A stretch of DNA of 64,000 nt from Collimonas arenae. GTDB taxonomy: Bacteria; Pseudomonadota; Gammaproteobacteria; Burkholderiales; Burkholderiaceae_D. Under the pieces are notes generated by a model. It ran no database searches. It worked only from the letters and a program-made list of their open reading frames with translations, and had not been told where the DNA came from. The stretch is taken from positions 3,976,620 through 4,040,619 of the forward strand of contig NZ_CP013233.1 in assembly GCF_001584165.1 (NCBI RefSeq), given 5' to 3'. Below, one piece after another: positions 19,209 to 28,736 of the stretch (position 1 is the stretch's first letter; each line of letters begins with the position of its first letter). The translations under genes and the position numbers were made by a program.

Positions 19209-20624
19209 ATGGCAAATTTTTTCGATGAAATGTATTCCGATGGCAACTCGTCGGTGCGTCCGCACTATGACGAATTCTCCACTTGGCTGGCAGCGCAAAG
19301 CGCTGAAACGATCGCCCGAAAACGCGCCGAAGCAGACCTGATTTTCCGTCGGGTCGGCATCACCTTCGCCGTGTATGGCAACGACGCCGGCACCGAACGC
19401 CTGATCCCCTTCGACATCATTCCGCGCATCATCCATGCGCAGGAATGGGCAACTCTGGAAGCCGGCCTGGTACAGCGCGTCAAAGCGCTCAACATGTTCA
19501 TCCACGACATCTACCACGACCAGAACATCGTCAAGGCCGGCGTGATCCCCGCCGAACAGATTTTCCGCAACGCCCAGTATCGCCCCGAAATGCAAGGCAT
19601 CTCGGTCGCTTCCGATATCTACGCGCATATTGCCGGCGTCGATATCGTACGGGCCGGCCAGGGCGAGTTCTACGTGCTGGAAGATAACCTGCGGGTGCCG
19701 TCCGGCGTGTCCTACATGCTGGAAGACCGCAAGATGATGATGCGGCTTTTCCCGGAGCTGTTCCTGCGCCACAAGATCGCGCCGGTTGCGCATTACCCTG
19801 ACATGCTGCTCGACAATCTGCGTTCGGTCGCACCGATCGGCGTCACCGATCCTACCGTGGTGGTGATGACGCCGGGGATGTACAACTCGGCCTACTTCGA
19901 ACACGCGTTCCTGGCCCAGCAGATGGGCGTGGAACTGGTCGAAGGGCAGGATCTTTTCGTCAACGACAACGCCGTTTACATGCGCACCACGCGCGGCCCC
20001 AAGCGAGTCGACGTAATCTATCGCCGTATCGACGACGACTACCTCGATCCGCTGGCCTTCCGCCCCGATTCGTCGCTCGGCGTACCGGGCCTGCTGTCGG
20101 TGTACCGCGCCGGCAACGTGACCTTGGCAAATGCGATCGGCACCGGCGTCGCCGATGACAAATCGATCTATCCATTTGTACCGGACATGATCCAGTTCTA
20201 TTTGTCGGAAAAACCGATCCTCAATAACGTCCCCACTTTCCAGTGCAGGAAGAAGGAAGATCTGCAGTACACGCTCGATAATCTCAAGGATCTGGTGGTC
20301 AAGGAAGTGCACGGTGCCGGCGGCTACGGCATGCTGGTTGGACCGGCCTCGACCAAGCAGGAAATCGAGGATTTCCGCCAGCGCGTCATCGCCAAGCCGG
20401 ATGGCTACATCGCACAGCCGACGCTGGCGTTGTCCGCCTGCCCGACCTATGTCGAATCCGGCATTGCACCGCGCCACATCGACCTGCGGCCGTTCGTACT
20501 ATCCGGCAAGACCGTCTCAATGGTGCGCGGCGGGTTGACCCGCGTAGCGCTCAAGGAAGGCTCGCTGGTGGTCAACTCGTCCCAAGGCGGCGGCACCAAA
20601 GACACCTGGATTCTGGAGAAATAA
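19209..20624 (+). CDS. Circularly permuted ATP-grasp type 2 protein (Anbu locus)
   Basis: A 471-residue stand-alone CP-ATP-grasp protein, a possible ATP-dependent peptide (amide) ligase. Motifs: VYGNDAGTERLIPFDIIPRI near the N terminus, VLEDNLRVPSGVSYMLEDR, TPGMYNSAYFEHAFLAQ, RRIDDDYLDPLAFR, the glycine-rich KEVHGAGGYGMLVGP loop, and MVRGGLTRVAL near the C terminus. All look intact, unlike the fused paralogue at 10301. The alpha-E gene follows one base after the stop codon. This pair, a transglutaminase and Anbu recur together in proteobacteria. The reaction catalysed is not established. Confidence 0.9.
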   Translation: MANFFDEMYSDGNSSVRPHYDEFSTWLAAQSAETIARKRAEADLIFRRVGITFAVYGNDAGTERLIPFDIIPRIIHAQEWATLEAGLVQRVKALNMFIHDIYHDQNIVKAGVIPAEQIFRNAQYRPEMQGISVASDIYAHIAGVDIVRAGQGEFYVLEDNLRVPSGVSYMLEDRKMMMRLFPELFLRHKIAPVAHYPDMLLDNLRSVAPIGVTDPTVVVMTPGMYNSAYFEHAFLAQQMGVELVEGQDLFVNDNAVYMRTTRGPKRVDVIYRRIDDDYLDPLAFRPDSSLGVPGLLSVYRAGNVTLANAIGTGVADDKSIYPFVPDMIQFYLSEKPILNNVPTFQCRKKEDLQYTLDNLKDLVVKEVHGAGGYGMLVGPASTKQEIEDFRQRVIAKPDGYIAQPTLALSACPTYVESGIAPRHIDLRPFVLSGKTVSMVRGGLTRVALKEGSLVVNSSQGGGTKDTWILEK

Positions 20625-20625
20625 C

Positions 20626-21642
20626 ATGCTCAGTCGTACCGCCGATCATTTATTCTGGATGTCCCGCTACACCGAGCGGGCAGAAAACACAGCGCGCATG
20701 CTGGATGTACACGTGCAAACCGGCTTGCTGCCGCAATCGGTCGAAGATGCTGAAAAAGGCTGGCGCGCAATCCTCGGCATTTCCGAACTGCAGCAGGCAT
20801 TCGACAAGAAATACAGCGTCCTGACGCAAAAGGACGTGATCGATTTCATGGTGCGCGATCCCAGCAATCCGTCCTCGATCGCCTCCTGCCTGAAACAGGC
20901 GCGCGAGAATGCACGTGCCGTGCGCGGCGCGCTGACCACGGAGGCCTGGGAAATTCAGAATGCCACCTGGATCAAGATGCAGGGTTACCTGCAGACTGAT
21001 GCGCTGGAGCAGAATCCTAGCGAATTCTTCGAATGGGTCAAGCACCGTTCGCATCTATCGCGCGGCGTCACCATCGGCACCATGCTCAAGGACGAAGCGT
21101 TTCACTTCATCCGCCTCGGCACGTTCCTGGAGCGCGCCGACAATACCGCGCGCATCATCGACGTCAAGTTTCACGGCGCCAAGGAAGGTGCGGCCTACAA
21201 GAAAAACGGCCAGCAGCAAGTCCAGAGCAAGGAGCAGCAGCACGCCGAAGAGCGCAAGGACGCCATCGCCGAACCGCAGGTCGATTTCTACTACTGGGCG
21301 GCAATCCTGCGTTCAGTGTCCGGCTTTGAAATCTACCGCAAGGTGTACCGCGATGTGATCACACCGGCGCGCGTGGCCGATTTGCTTATCCTGCGGCCGG
21401 ACATGCCACGCTCATTGCTGGCTTGCATGGAACAGGTGGTTGGCAACCTGAAGCATGTGCGCAACGACATTTCGTCCGATACCGAACGCTTCGCCGGCAA
21501 GCTACACGCCGATCTGAAGTTCAGCAATCTCGACGAGATCCTCGATGCCGGCCTGCATGACTACCTGACACGTTTCTTCGAGCGGGTTTTCGAACTCGGC
21601 AACCGCATCAGCCGCGATTTCCTAGTGCCGTTGAATACATAG
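20626..21642 (+). CDS. Alpha-E domain protein (Anbu locus)
   Basis: A 338-residue, nearly all-helical protein of the alpha-E (DUF403) family. Two related motifs, RYTERAENTARML near the N terminus and FLERADNTARIID in the middle, are the conserved Glu/Arg/Asn helices that name the family. A charged Gln/Lys/Glu-rich linker (about residues 190-215) separates the two halves. It starts one base after the CP-ATP-grasp stop, so the two are translated as a pair; in locus 1 the same two domains are fused. Presumably a partner of the ATP-grasp enzyme; biochemical role unknown. Confidence 0.9.
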   Translation: MLSRTADHLFWMSRYTERAENTARMLDVHVQTGLLPQSVEDAEKGWRAILGISELQQAFDKKYSVLTQKDVIDFMVRDPSNPSSIASCLKQARENARAVRGALTTEAWEIQNATWIKMQGYLQTDALEQNPSEFFEWVKHRSHLSRGVTIGTMLKDEAFHFIRLGTFLERADNTARIIDVKFHGAKEGAAYKKNGQQQVQSKEQQHAEERKDAIAEPQVDFYYWAAILRSVSGFEIYRKVYRDVITPARVADLLILRPDMPRSLLACMEQVVGNLKHVRNDISSDTERFAGKLHADLKFSNLDEILDAGLHDYLTRFFERVFELGNRISRDFLVPLNT

Positions 21643-21769
21643 CTTTGCAACACCATGACCTGGAAGCGGCAGTTAACGCGGCTTACGCAGTATTTTCAAA
21701 CCCGTCAGCCAGAAAGCCGGACATGCACTTCACTACCTGCGTCACCGCTGCTTCCAGGACAGAGCCGCC

Positions 21770-22581
21770 ATGCTATTGACCATTCGGCATGAAACGGTCT
21801 ATCACTACACCGCTCCGCTGACTTACACCATCCAGCAGTTGCGCCTGTCGCCGCGTGCCGAGGTACAGCAGCGCACGCTGGCCTGGAATATCCGTAGCTC
21901 GGGCACCCGCCATCCGTTCACCGACGCCTTTGGCAATCTCAGTCATACGCTCACCATCACCCGGCCGCACCACGAGGTGCGCATCATCGCCGAAGGCACT
22001 GTGGCGGTTGCGCCTTTGCATTTGGGGCGCCTGCCGCAGCCGGGCGAATTTTCGCCGTTGGTATTTACGGTGCCAACGCAACTGACGCAGCCCACCGTTG
22101 CCGTGACGGACTTCGCCCATCGCCATCTTCAGGCGGGCGCCGGCAGCAGGCAATTGCTGGATCTGGCACAGGCCATCTGCGCCGCAGTTGCCTATCAAAG
22201 CGGCTCGACCGCCGTGACCACCAGCGCCGATGACGCGCTGGCGCAAGGCCAGGGGTATGCCAGGATCACGCCCACTTGTTCCTCGCTTGCTGCCACACTG
22301 TCGGCATCCCGGCGCGCTACGTATCGGGCTATATCGACCCCGGCAACACCAATCACGCGGAAAGTCACGCCTGGGTCGATGTCTGGGTGCAGGAACGCGA
22401 TTTTTCAGGCTGGATCAGCATCGATGTGACCCATGCCTGCTTTGCCAGCAGCAATTATTGTCGCCTAGCAATTGGACGCGACTACGATTCGGCGGCGCCG
22501 GTGCGCGGCGTTCGACGCGGCGGCGGCGAGGAAACGCTGACGGTACAGGTGAATGTTTCCACACTGCCATCAGATCAATGA
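21770..22581 (+). CDS. Transglutaminase-like protein (Anbu locus, apparent frameshift)
   Basis: Papain-fold transglutaminase-like protein, about 270 residues once the frame is repaired. The N-terminal domain (ETVYHYTAPLTYTIQQLRLSP) is followed by DALAQGQG. One G is missing from the GGGG at 22252-22255, just ahead of the catalytic Cys codon. Restoring it gives GVCQDHAHLFLACC, then AESHAWVDVW and WISIDVTH, so Cys, His and Asp are all present. Without repair, the enzyme would lose its whole active site. It ends with RRGGGEETLTVQVNVS, the tail shared with the 310-residue paralogue. Confidence 0.85.
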
Positions 22582-22697
22582 AATCAGCAGGAGAATGTGT
22601 AAAAACTTGTTGCATAACCAATAAAACCGTAGCAACCTGACCAGGAAACGATGTTGGGTTCCTGTAAAATCCTTACTTTGCATTTTTCTCTGACACC

Positions 22698-23570
22698 ATG
22701 ACTTACTGCGTCGCCCTGCGCCTCGATTCCGGCCTGGTTTTTCTTTCCGACTCACGCACCAACGCGGGTGTCGACCATGTAGCCACCGCGCGCAAGATGA
22801 GCGTGTTCGAGAATTCCGGTGATCGCCTGATGGTCCTCATGACCGCCGGCAACCTGTCGATCTCGCAATCGGTCAAGGAAGTCATCGGCGAGCGCATGAA
22901 TGCCGCCGGCAAAACCATCTGGACTGTCGATTCGATGTACGAAGCCGCGCAAATCGTCGGCGAGGCAATCCGCACCGTACACGACCGCGAAGCGCAGGCA
23001 CTGGAAAAATTCGGCATCGATTTCAACGTCAGCATCATCTTCGGCGGCCAGATCAAGGGCGAGCGTTGCCGCCTGTTCCAAATTTATTCAGCCGGCAATT
23101 TCATCGAATCGCACAACGAAAACACCTATTTTCAGATCGGCGAATCGAAGTACGGCAAGCCGATCCTGGATCGCGTCATCACGCCGGCTTCGTCGCTCGA
23201 CGAGGCGGCAAAATGCGCGCTGATTTCCATGGATTCAACGCTGCGCTCCAACGTCTCGGTTGGTTTGCCGCTGGATATGCTGTTGTACGAAAACGATACA
23301 CTGGCAGTGACCCGCTTCGTCACCATCGGTGAAAAGAACCAGTACTTCCAGATGATCCGCGAAAACTGGGGCAAGCAGCTCAAGACCGTATTCGACGGCC
23401 TCGCCGATCCGGTCTGGAATGCCGACCCGGAAACCACGGCTAATGTGCTCTCGGCGCAAGGCTCACGCAGCCAGCCGCTGGTGGTGCTGCCACCACAAGG
23501 ACTGGCCACCGAACATCCACCTGCGCCGCTACAGACGCTGGCACAAGGCAGCGACAGCAAACAACGCTGA
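22698..23570 (+). CDS. Anbu, proteasome-like (HslV-related) peptidase
   Basis: A 290-residue protein of the Anbu family (ancestral beta subunit, COG3484), related to HslV and proteasome beta subunits. It starts MTYCVALRLDSGLVFLSDSR; removing Met exposes Thr1, and Asp17 (SDSRTNAG) and the Lys of ATARKM follow with proteasome-like spacing. GNLSISQSV and FNVSIIFGGQIKG match the proteasome beta strands. The last 50 residues are a Gln/Pro-rich tail. Anbu forms ring-like or lock-washer assemblies in other bacteria. It lies 116 bp after the transglutaminase and is followed by a strong terminator, so it is probably the last gene of the CP-ATP-grasp/alpha-E/transglutaminase operon. Confidence 0.93.
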   Translation: MTYCVALRLDSGLVFLSDSRTNAGVDHVATARKMSVFENSGDRLMVLMTAGNLSISQSVKEVIGERMNAAGKTIWTVDSMYEAAQIVGEAIRTVHDREAQALEKFGIDFNVSIIFGGQIKGERCRLFQIYSAGNFIESHNENTYFQIGESKYGKPILDRVITPASSLDEAAKCALISMDSTLRSNVSVGLPLDMLLYENDTLAVTRFVTIGEKNQYFQMIRENWGKQLKTVFDGLADPVWNADPETTANVLSAQGSRSQPLVVLPPQGLATEHPPAPLQTLAQGSDSKQR

Positions 23571-23580
23571 AGACCTCATG

Positions 23581-23619
23581 AAATGAAAACGGCGCCCTGA
23601 TTCGGCGCCGTTTTCATTT
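23581..23619 (+). terminator. Terminator after anbu
   Basis: A perfect 16-bp stem, aaatgaaaacggcgcc (23581-23596) with its reverse complement at 23604-23619 and a 7-base loop, followed by T-rich sequence; the outer A/T pairs let it work in both directions. It starts 10 bases after the anbu stop codon. Confidence 0.88.
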
Positions 23620-23660
23620 CAAGTTCGCGTAGCAGCGCGGGCTGCCCTCGTAGCAACTGC

Positions 23661-23738
23661 GTCATCCCCGCGAACGCGGGGATCCAAATTGACTGAATAA
23701 GGTCATGAAAATGGGTTCCTGTATTCGCGGGAATGACG
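23661..23738. repeat. Pair of inverted REP-like units
   Basis: gtcatccccgcgaacgcggg (23661-23680) and, in opposite orientation, a second unit ending attcgcgggaatgac (23724-23738). The two outer ends are inverted repeats of each other, like a BIME. They sit between the convergent anbu and panB genes. Similar pairs occur at 31130-31193 and a single unit at 12913. Confidence 0.75.
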
Positions 23739-23767
23739 ACAAACACCGCCACTGCCGCCGGTTTGGT

Positions 23768-24625
23768 TCAGAAACAATGCTCAGGCGCCGGAAACGACTG
23801 ATCCTTGACCGCACGCACATACGCCAGCACGGCAGCATCGATGCTGGTCTGGCCTTGCATGAAGTCTTTCACGAAGCGCGCCTTGTGGCCGGGGAAAACC
23901 CCCATCAGGTCGTGCATCACCAGCACCTGGCCGGAACAATTCGGACCTGCGCCAATGCCGATGGTCGGGATCGACAGCAGCTCGCTGACTTCCTTGCCGA
24001 GCGCCGCAGGAATCGCTTCCAGCACCAGCAGACTGGCGCCCGCTTCCTGCAGCGCCAGCGCATCGGCCTTCAGCTGTTCGGCCGCCGCGTGCGACTTGCC
24101 CTGCACCTTGTAGCCGCCCATCTGATGCACCGATTGTGGCGTCAGGCCGAGATGGCCGCACACTGGAATTGCGCGTTCTGTCAGGAAGCGCACGGTCGGC
24201 GCCAACCAGGCGCCGCCCTCGATCTTGACCATTTGCGCGCCGGCCTGGATCACTGGCACTGCATTGACAAATGCGCTTTCCGGAGTCGCATAGGCGCCGA
24301 ACGGCAGGTCTGCCAGCACCAACGCCGTGCGGTTGCCGCGCGCCACGCTGGCGGTGTGATAAACGATATCCTGCACCGACACCGGCAAGGTCGAACTGTG
24401 CCCCTGGCATACCATGCCGAGCGAATCGCCGATCAGCAGCGTTTCGACGCCGCAACGATCCATCAACGACGCAAAACTGGCGTCATAGCAGGTCAGCATG
24501 GTGATTTTTTCACCTTTGTCGCGCAACGCCTGCAGTGCCGGGATGGTAATCGGTTTAGTGCGCGCAACCGGCGCCTTGCCGTCTGCCGCCGGCTCACCGC
24601 CTTGTAAATAGCCTGCCATTGTCAT
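23768..24625 (-). CDS. panB: 3-methyl-2-oxobutanoate hydroxymethyltransferase
   Basis: First committed step of pantothenate synthesis: transfers a hydroxymethyl group from methylene-tetrahydrofolate to 2-oxoisovalerate, giving ketopantoate. The 285-residue sequence has the family blocks [29 protein letters not shown] (metal-binding Asp), [13 protein letters not shown] and [13 protein letters not shown], and the C-terminal VKDFMQ. It starts about 18 residues earlier than the E. coli enzyme would. Its ATG overlaps the stop of the kinase gene upstream (ATGA at 24622-24625), so it closes the operon that starts near hda. Confidence 0.95.
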   Translation of the reverse strand: MTMAGYLQGGEPAADGKAPVARTKPITIPALQALRDKGEKITMLTCYDASFASLMDRCGVETLLIGDSLGMVCQGHSSTLPVSVQDIVYHTASVARGNRTALVLADLPFGAYATPESAFVNAVPVIQAGAQMVKIEGGAWLAPTVRFLTERAIPVCGHLGLTPQSVHQMGGYKVQGKSHAAAEQLKADALALQEAGASLLVLEAIPAALGKEVSELLSIPTIGIGAGPNCSGQVLVMHDLMGVFPGHKARFVKDFMQGQTSIDAAVLAYVRAVKDQSFPAPEHCF

Positions 24626-25269
24626 TCTCCACGATTGAAAAATTCACGCTTGCCACGCATGCCATCGATGCGCGCCAAGAGCAAGTTGAAATCGGCGTCG
24701 TTGCCGGCCAAATCCAGATGTTCGTTATTGACGATCAGCAAAGGTGCATCGTCGTAATGATAGAAAAAGCTGCTATAGCTCTCACACAGGCGCGCCAGGT
24801 ACTCGGGTGAAATACCCGCCTCCATCTCGATGCCGCGCTTCCTGATGCGTCCGACCAGGGTTTCCGGTTCGGCCTGCAGGTAGATCACCAGGTCCGGCGT
24901 CGCCACCTGCGGCCGCAGATGGTCGTACATTTGCTGGTACAGCTTGAGTTCTTCGTCAGCCAGCGTCAAGCGCGCGAAAATCGGATCCTTGGCCAGCAGG
25001 AAATCGGCGATCAGGTGACCGTTATTGTCGAACAGATCTTCCTGCGCAGCGTCACGCAACTGGTTGATGCGCTGGAACAGGAAGAACATTTGCGTCGACA
25101 GCGCATAGCGCGGGGCATCGCGATAAAATTTTTCAAGGAACGGGTTTGCCTGCGGCTGTTCCAGCAAAACCTTGCCACCCAGGTGCATGGCGATCTTGTT
25201 GACCAGCGTGGTCTTGCCGACCCCGATCGGGCCTTCGACAACGATGTATTTGTAGCTGGCTAGATTCAT
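24622..25269 (-). CDS. Deoxynucleoside kinase family protein
   Basis: P-loop kinase of 215 residues related to deoxyadenosine/deoxyguanosine kinases, often found beside folK and panB in betaproteobacteria. The Walker A loop is [10 protein letters not shown], the base-binding region is FLFQRINQL, and the DRS-type segment reads [12 protein letters not shown]. The lid is [15 protein letters not shown] start at 25269 ([10 protein letters not shown]), because the frame opening at 25338 adds 23 residues without family similarity. Probably salvages a deoxynucleoside; specificity unknown. It overlaps panB by 4 bases. Confidence 0.88.
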   Translation of the reverse strand: MNLASYKYIVVEGPIGVGKTTLVNKIAMHLGGKVLLEQPQANPFLEKFYRDAPRYALSTQMFFLFQRINQLRDAAQEDLFDNNGHLIADFLLAKDPIFARLTLADEELKLYQQMYDHLRPQVATPDLVIYLQAEPETLVGRIRKRGIEMEAGISPEYLARLCESYSSFFYHYDDAPLLIVNNEHLDLAGNDADFNLLLARIDGMRGKREFFNRGE

Positions 25270-25354
25270 GTTCGAGAATGTGATCCGGATGCGGAAGGAA
25301 TGGACAGTGTGCCAGAAGCCGGCGCAGCCGGCAGGCATTCGTCATTAATCGGAT

Positions 25355-25858
25355 TTATGCTTTGCTGATGGACTGGTCCGCGACTAGTGGCGCGAACTGA
25401 TGCGCCGGACCATGATTCGGGATGACGATGAAGGGATCAATCTGCAACAGCGGAATCAGCACGAAAGCACGTTGCGTCATGCGCGGATGCGGTACGGTTA
25501 ACACGTCATCGGCGATGCGCGCTTGGCCGTACAGCAGCAAATCCAGGTCAAGGGTACGCGGTGCATTCGGATACGGCCGCTCGCGGCCGAAATCCTGTTC
25601 GATCCGCTGCAACCCCTTCAACAACGCATGCGCGCTCAGCCGCGTGCTGACGCAAGCTACGGCATTGATATAATCGTCGCCGCCGGCATCCAGCGGCGCC
25701 GTGCGGAACAGGCTCGATTGCGCCGTCAGGCTGGTATCAGGCAACTTGCCGAGCTGCAGGATAGCGCGCTGCACCTGCCCGCGTGCATCGCCGAGATTGG
25801 CGCCGAAGCCGATGTAAGCCGTCACCGGATCGGCAATCTTGCTGGAATCCGCCGTCAT
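25355..25858 (-). CDS. folK: 6-hydroxymethyl-7,8-dihydropterin pyrophosphokinase
   Basis: Transfers pyrophosphate from ATP to hydroxymethyldihydropterin in folate synthesis. The 167-residue sequence has the opening AYIGFGANLGD, the pterin and ATP region FGRERPYPNAPRTLDLDLLLYG and HPRMTQRAFVLIPL. All are diagnostic of HPPK. It overlaps pcnB by 4 bases (ATGA at 25855-25858), consistent with one co-translated operon. Confidence 0.94.
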   Translation of the reverse strand: MTADSSKIADPVTAYIGFGANLGDARGQVQRAILQLGKLPDTSLTAQSSLFRTAPLDAGGDDYINAVACVSTRLSAHALLKGLQRIEQDFGRERPYPNAPRTLDLDLLLYGQARIADDVLTVPHPRMTQRAFVLIPLLQIDPFIVIPNHGPAHQFAPLVADQSISKA

Positions 25859-27234
25859 TGACCACCTGACTCTTTGTTGCCTCCGCCCCCCGGATTGGCC
25901 GTCTTGGCGGCGCCACGCGGACCGCGCCGACGCGGCCGCTTCTTAGCCGGTGCAGCTTCCGCCGCCACCTTCGGCTTTTGCGCCAGCAGCTTTTCACGCT
26001 GGTCGCCATCACCGTCCATGAAGGCGGTCCACCATTCGCCGATTTCGCTATCGATCTCGCCTGAGGCGCAACGCAGCAGCAGGAAATCGTAGCCGGCGCG
26101 CAAACGCAGATGCTCCAGCAGCTTGTACGGCGCCTTGCCGACTCGGCGTTCAAAGCGCGGCTGCATGGCCCAGATATCGCGCATGTCGGACGCAATCTTG
26201 CGTTGCAAGGCCAGCTTGTCAGTTTGCGCTTCCAAGACGTCGTCGGCGGCCAGATGCAAGGCTGGGATCGGCAGTTCGCCGGCGGCCTTGTAGGCGCTCC
26301 ATTTTTCCAGCACCTGATGCCACAGCAGCGATGCAAACAGGAAGCCCGGCGACACCGGCTTGCCCTGCTGTACGCGGACATCGGTATTGGCCAGCGCCAG
26401 CGTGACGAATTTTTCGCCCAGCGGCTGCTCCAGCACGACATCCAGCAACGGCAGCAAGCCGTGATGCAGGCCTTCCTTGCGCAGTTGCTGCAAACAAGCC
26501 AGCGCATGGCCGCTCATCAACAGCTTGAGCATCTCGTCGAATACCCGTGCCGCCGGCACATTGTCGATCAGCGCCGCCATCACCGGAATCGGTGCCCGAG
26601 TGGCCGGATCGATCGTGAATTTGAGCTTGGCGGCAAAACGCACAATGCGCAGCATGCGCACCGGATCTTCGCGATAACGGGCTTCCGGATCGCCGATGAT
26701 GCGCAAGGTCTTGGCACGAATATCGTCGATGCCGCCATGGTAGTCCAGCACGCTTTCGGTGGCCGGATCGTAGTACATCGCATTGATGGTGAAATCGCGT
26801 CGCACCGCATCTTCGTGCTGCTCGCCGAAGGTGTTGTCGCGCAACACGCGGCCATGTTCATCCTTGGGCGAACCGTCGGACGAAGCGCCACGGAAGGTGG
26901 TGACTTCGATCAGTTCCTGGCCGAACATCACGTGCACGATCTGGAAGCGCTTGCCGATGATGAAGGCGCGCCGGAACAGGCGTTTGACCTGCTCGGGCGT
27001 GGCATTGGTGGCGACGTCAAAATCCTTTGGCTTCACGCCCAACAGCAGGTCACGCACAGCGCCACCGACGATGAACGCCTTGTAGCCGTTATCCTGCAGC
27101 GTCTTGGTGACCCTGACGGCATTCGGCGACACCAGCTGCGGATTGATGCCGTGCTGCTTCGGGCCGAGTATCAACGGTTGGGTGGGATCTTTTTTCTTTT
27201 TCCCAAGGATGGAACGAATCAGCTTCTTGATCAT
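25855..27234 (-). CDS. pcnB: Poly(A) polymerase I
   Basis: Adds poly(A) tails to RNA 3' ends, which promotes decay. Class II nucleotidyltransferase head: FIVGGAVRDLLLGVKPKDFDVAT, with the GGAVRD and DFD motifs, then RRDFTINAMYYD and the RNA-binding and neck region RYREDPVRMLRIVRFAAKL. The C terminus is a basic tail (AKKRPRRRGPRG). I start at 27234 (MIKKLIRSILGKKKK, 459 residues), which overlaps the HAD gene stop by 4 bases; the track-length frame at 27264 adds 10 residues. Basic N and C termini are normal for PcnB. Confidence 0.93.
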   Translation of the reverse strand: MIKKLIRSILGKKKKDPTQPLILGPKQHGINPQLVSPNAVRVTKTLQDNGYKAFIVGGAVRDLLLGVKPKDFDVATNATPEQVKRLFRRAFIIGKRFQIVHVMFGQELIEVTTFRGASSDGSPKDEHGRVLRDNTFGEQHEDAVRRDFTINAMYYDPATESVLDYHGGIDDIRAKTLRIIGDPEARYREDPVRMLRIVRFAAKLKFTIDPATRAPIPVMAALIDNVPAARVFDEMLKLLMSGHALACLQQLRKEGLHHGLLPLLDVVLEQPLGEKFVTLALANTDVRVQQGKPVSPGFLFASLLWHQVLEKWSAYKAAGELPIPALHLAADDVLEAQTDKLALQRKIASDMRDIWAMQPRFERRVGKAPYKLLEHLRLRAGYDFLLLRCASGEIDSEIGEWWTAFMDGDGDQREKLLAQKPKVAAEAAPAKKRPRRRGPRGAAKTANPGGGGNKESGGQ

Positions 27235-27905
27235 TGCGCGTCGAATAAATTCAGGATGGGCCAACCGTGCGCGGTGGCATGCGCTTTCAACAGGGAGTTC
27301 GGATTGGTGGCAATCGGATCCGTGACCAGCAGCATCAGCGGCAGGTCGTTGTGCGAATCGCTATAGAAATAACTGCGCGGGAAGCTTTTCAGCGTCATGT
27401 CCATCGTGGCCAGCCACGCATGGGTATGGACGACCTTGCCGGGGCCGTAGGTCGGCGTGTCCAGCAGTTTGCCGGTAATCTCGCCATCGCCGGTAGTTTC
27501 CGGATCGGAGGCGATCAGGAAGTCGACGCCGAGCGCCTTGGCGATCGGTTCCGTCACAAAACTGTTAGTGGCGGTCACGATCGCTACCAGGTCGCCAGCG
27601 TCCTGGTGTTTTTGCAGCAACGCGCGCGCCGCAGGTGTGATCTGCGGCTGGATTACTTGCGCCATGAATTGCTCATGCCATGCATCGAGTTGCTTGCGCG
27701 GGAATTTGGCCAGCGTGCCGAATGCGAATTCCAGGTATTTGACCGGATCGAGCGTCCCGGCCTGGTATTGGGCAAACCATTCGGCATTGCTCTTTTCAAA
27801 GACATCAGGATCCACTGCGCCGATGCGCACCAGGAACTGTCCCCATTCATAGTCGGAGTCGACAGGCAACAGCGTATGGTCAAGGTCGAATAAGGCCAGG
27901 TTCAT
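27231..27905 (-). CDS. HAD-IB family hydrolase (SerB-like)
   Basis: A 224-residue phosphatase of the haloacid dehalogenase superfamily, subfamily IB. The nucleophile motif is FDLDHTLLPVDSD, motif II is IVTATNSFVTEPIA, and the metal-binding motif IV is YSDSHNDLPLM. Cap residues lie between motifs I and II. The substrate is unknown; relatives are often called phosphoserine or histidinol phosphatase without proof. Its ATG overlaps the hda stop (27902-27905) and its stop overlaps pcnB. Confidence 0.9.
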   Translation of the reverse strand: MNLALFDLDHTLLPVDSDYEWGQFLVRIGAVDPDVFEKSNAEWFAQYQAGTLDPVKYLEFAFGTLAKFPRKQLDAWHEQFMAQVIQPQITPAARALLQKHQDAGDLVAIVTATNSFVTEPIAKALGVDFLIASDPETTGDGEITGKLLDTPTYGPGKVVHTHAWLATMDMTLKSFPRSYFYSDSHNDLPLMLLVTDPIATNPNSLLKAHATAHGWPILNLFDAQ

Positions 27906-28603
27906 AGAGGTTTATTATCTTCGGATTCGAGTTGCAACAAGCTGCGCAGCAAAGGCAGCGTAATAGGACGCTGAGTCTCCAGCGAATAACGGTCCAATTC
28001 ATCCAGCATGGCTGTCAAAGACCGCATATCGCGCCGGAAATGCGTGATCAGGTAGGGTAACACGCCACTCGACAGATGCAGGCCGCGTACTTGCGCGGCA
28101 TGCGTCAGTGCGGCGATCTTTTCTTCATCGCTCAAACCATGCAATTGATAGATCAAGCCCCAGCCGAGACGGGTACGCAAATCTTCGCGCACGCTCAGTT
28201 CGGATGGCGGCAGTTCGCCGCTGGTGACCAGCCAGCCGCCATGCTCGCGGATCTGGTTGAACAGGGCGAACGCTTCAATCTGGTCGGTGGCCGACAGCTT
28301 GTCGCAATCGTCGATCAGATAGCCGGATACCTCCGGCGAAAAATTGAACACGTCGCCGTTATATTGATTGCCGCGGATCAGGCGGGCCCCGGTGCTGCTG
28401 GCCAGGGCATGCAGCACGTGGCTTTTGCCGGCGCCGGCATCGCCCCACAGATAGACGAAGCGGTCGCCTGGTGCGGTGATGGATGTCGTCGACGGCGCGA
28501 CCAGACGCTGCAAGAACTGTAAAGCTTCTTGATTCTGCCCGACCACAAAAGTGTCGAGAGTCTGCGGTTCTTCCGCAGTAATGTCCAGCGTAAGCTGCCT
28601 CAT
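27902..28603 (-). CDS. hda: DnaA regulatory inactivator Hda
   Basis: Joins the DNA-loaded beta clamp and stimulates ATP hydrolysis on DnaA after initiation. The N terminus carries the clamp-binding motif QLTLDI. The AAA+ core has YLWGDAGAGKSHVLHAL (Walker A) and YLIDDCDKL (Walker B), an arginine-finger region (DLRTRLGWGLIYQL) and a sensor II segment (RRDMRSLTAMLDELDRYSL). It has no DNA-binding domain, which separates it from DnaA. In Burkholderiales it is often next to a PerM-like permease and purM, as here. Confidence 0.92.
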   Translation of the reverse strand: MRQLTLDITAEEPQTLDTFVVGQNQEALQFLQRLVAPSTTSITAPGDRFVYLWGDAGAGKSHVLHALASSTGARLIRGNQYNGDVFNFSPEVSGYLIDDCDKLSATDQIEAFALFNQIREHGGWLVTSGELPPSELSVREDLRTRLGWGLIYQLHGLSDEEKIAALTHAAQVRGLHLSSGVLPYLITHFRRDMRSLTAMLDELDRYSLETQRPITLPLLRSLLQLESEDNKPL

Positions 28604-28736
28604 ACTTCTTTACCCAAGAGGAGGCTCGACGAACCGGCTGCGCGACACAATATGAGAGCTGCGATGCTCCCCCCTAATTCTGCGTTGCTCGCGACGATTT
28701 TTCGAACCCCTTTTTAATTTGTTTAATTAATAATAA

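Noticed and set aside
19146..20477. 443-residue minus-strand frame opposite the CP-ATP-grasp gene
   Set aside because: The ATP-grasp gene has conserved motifs and correct operon spacing; the antisense frame has none.
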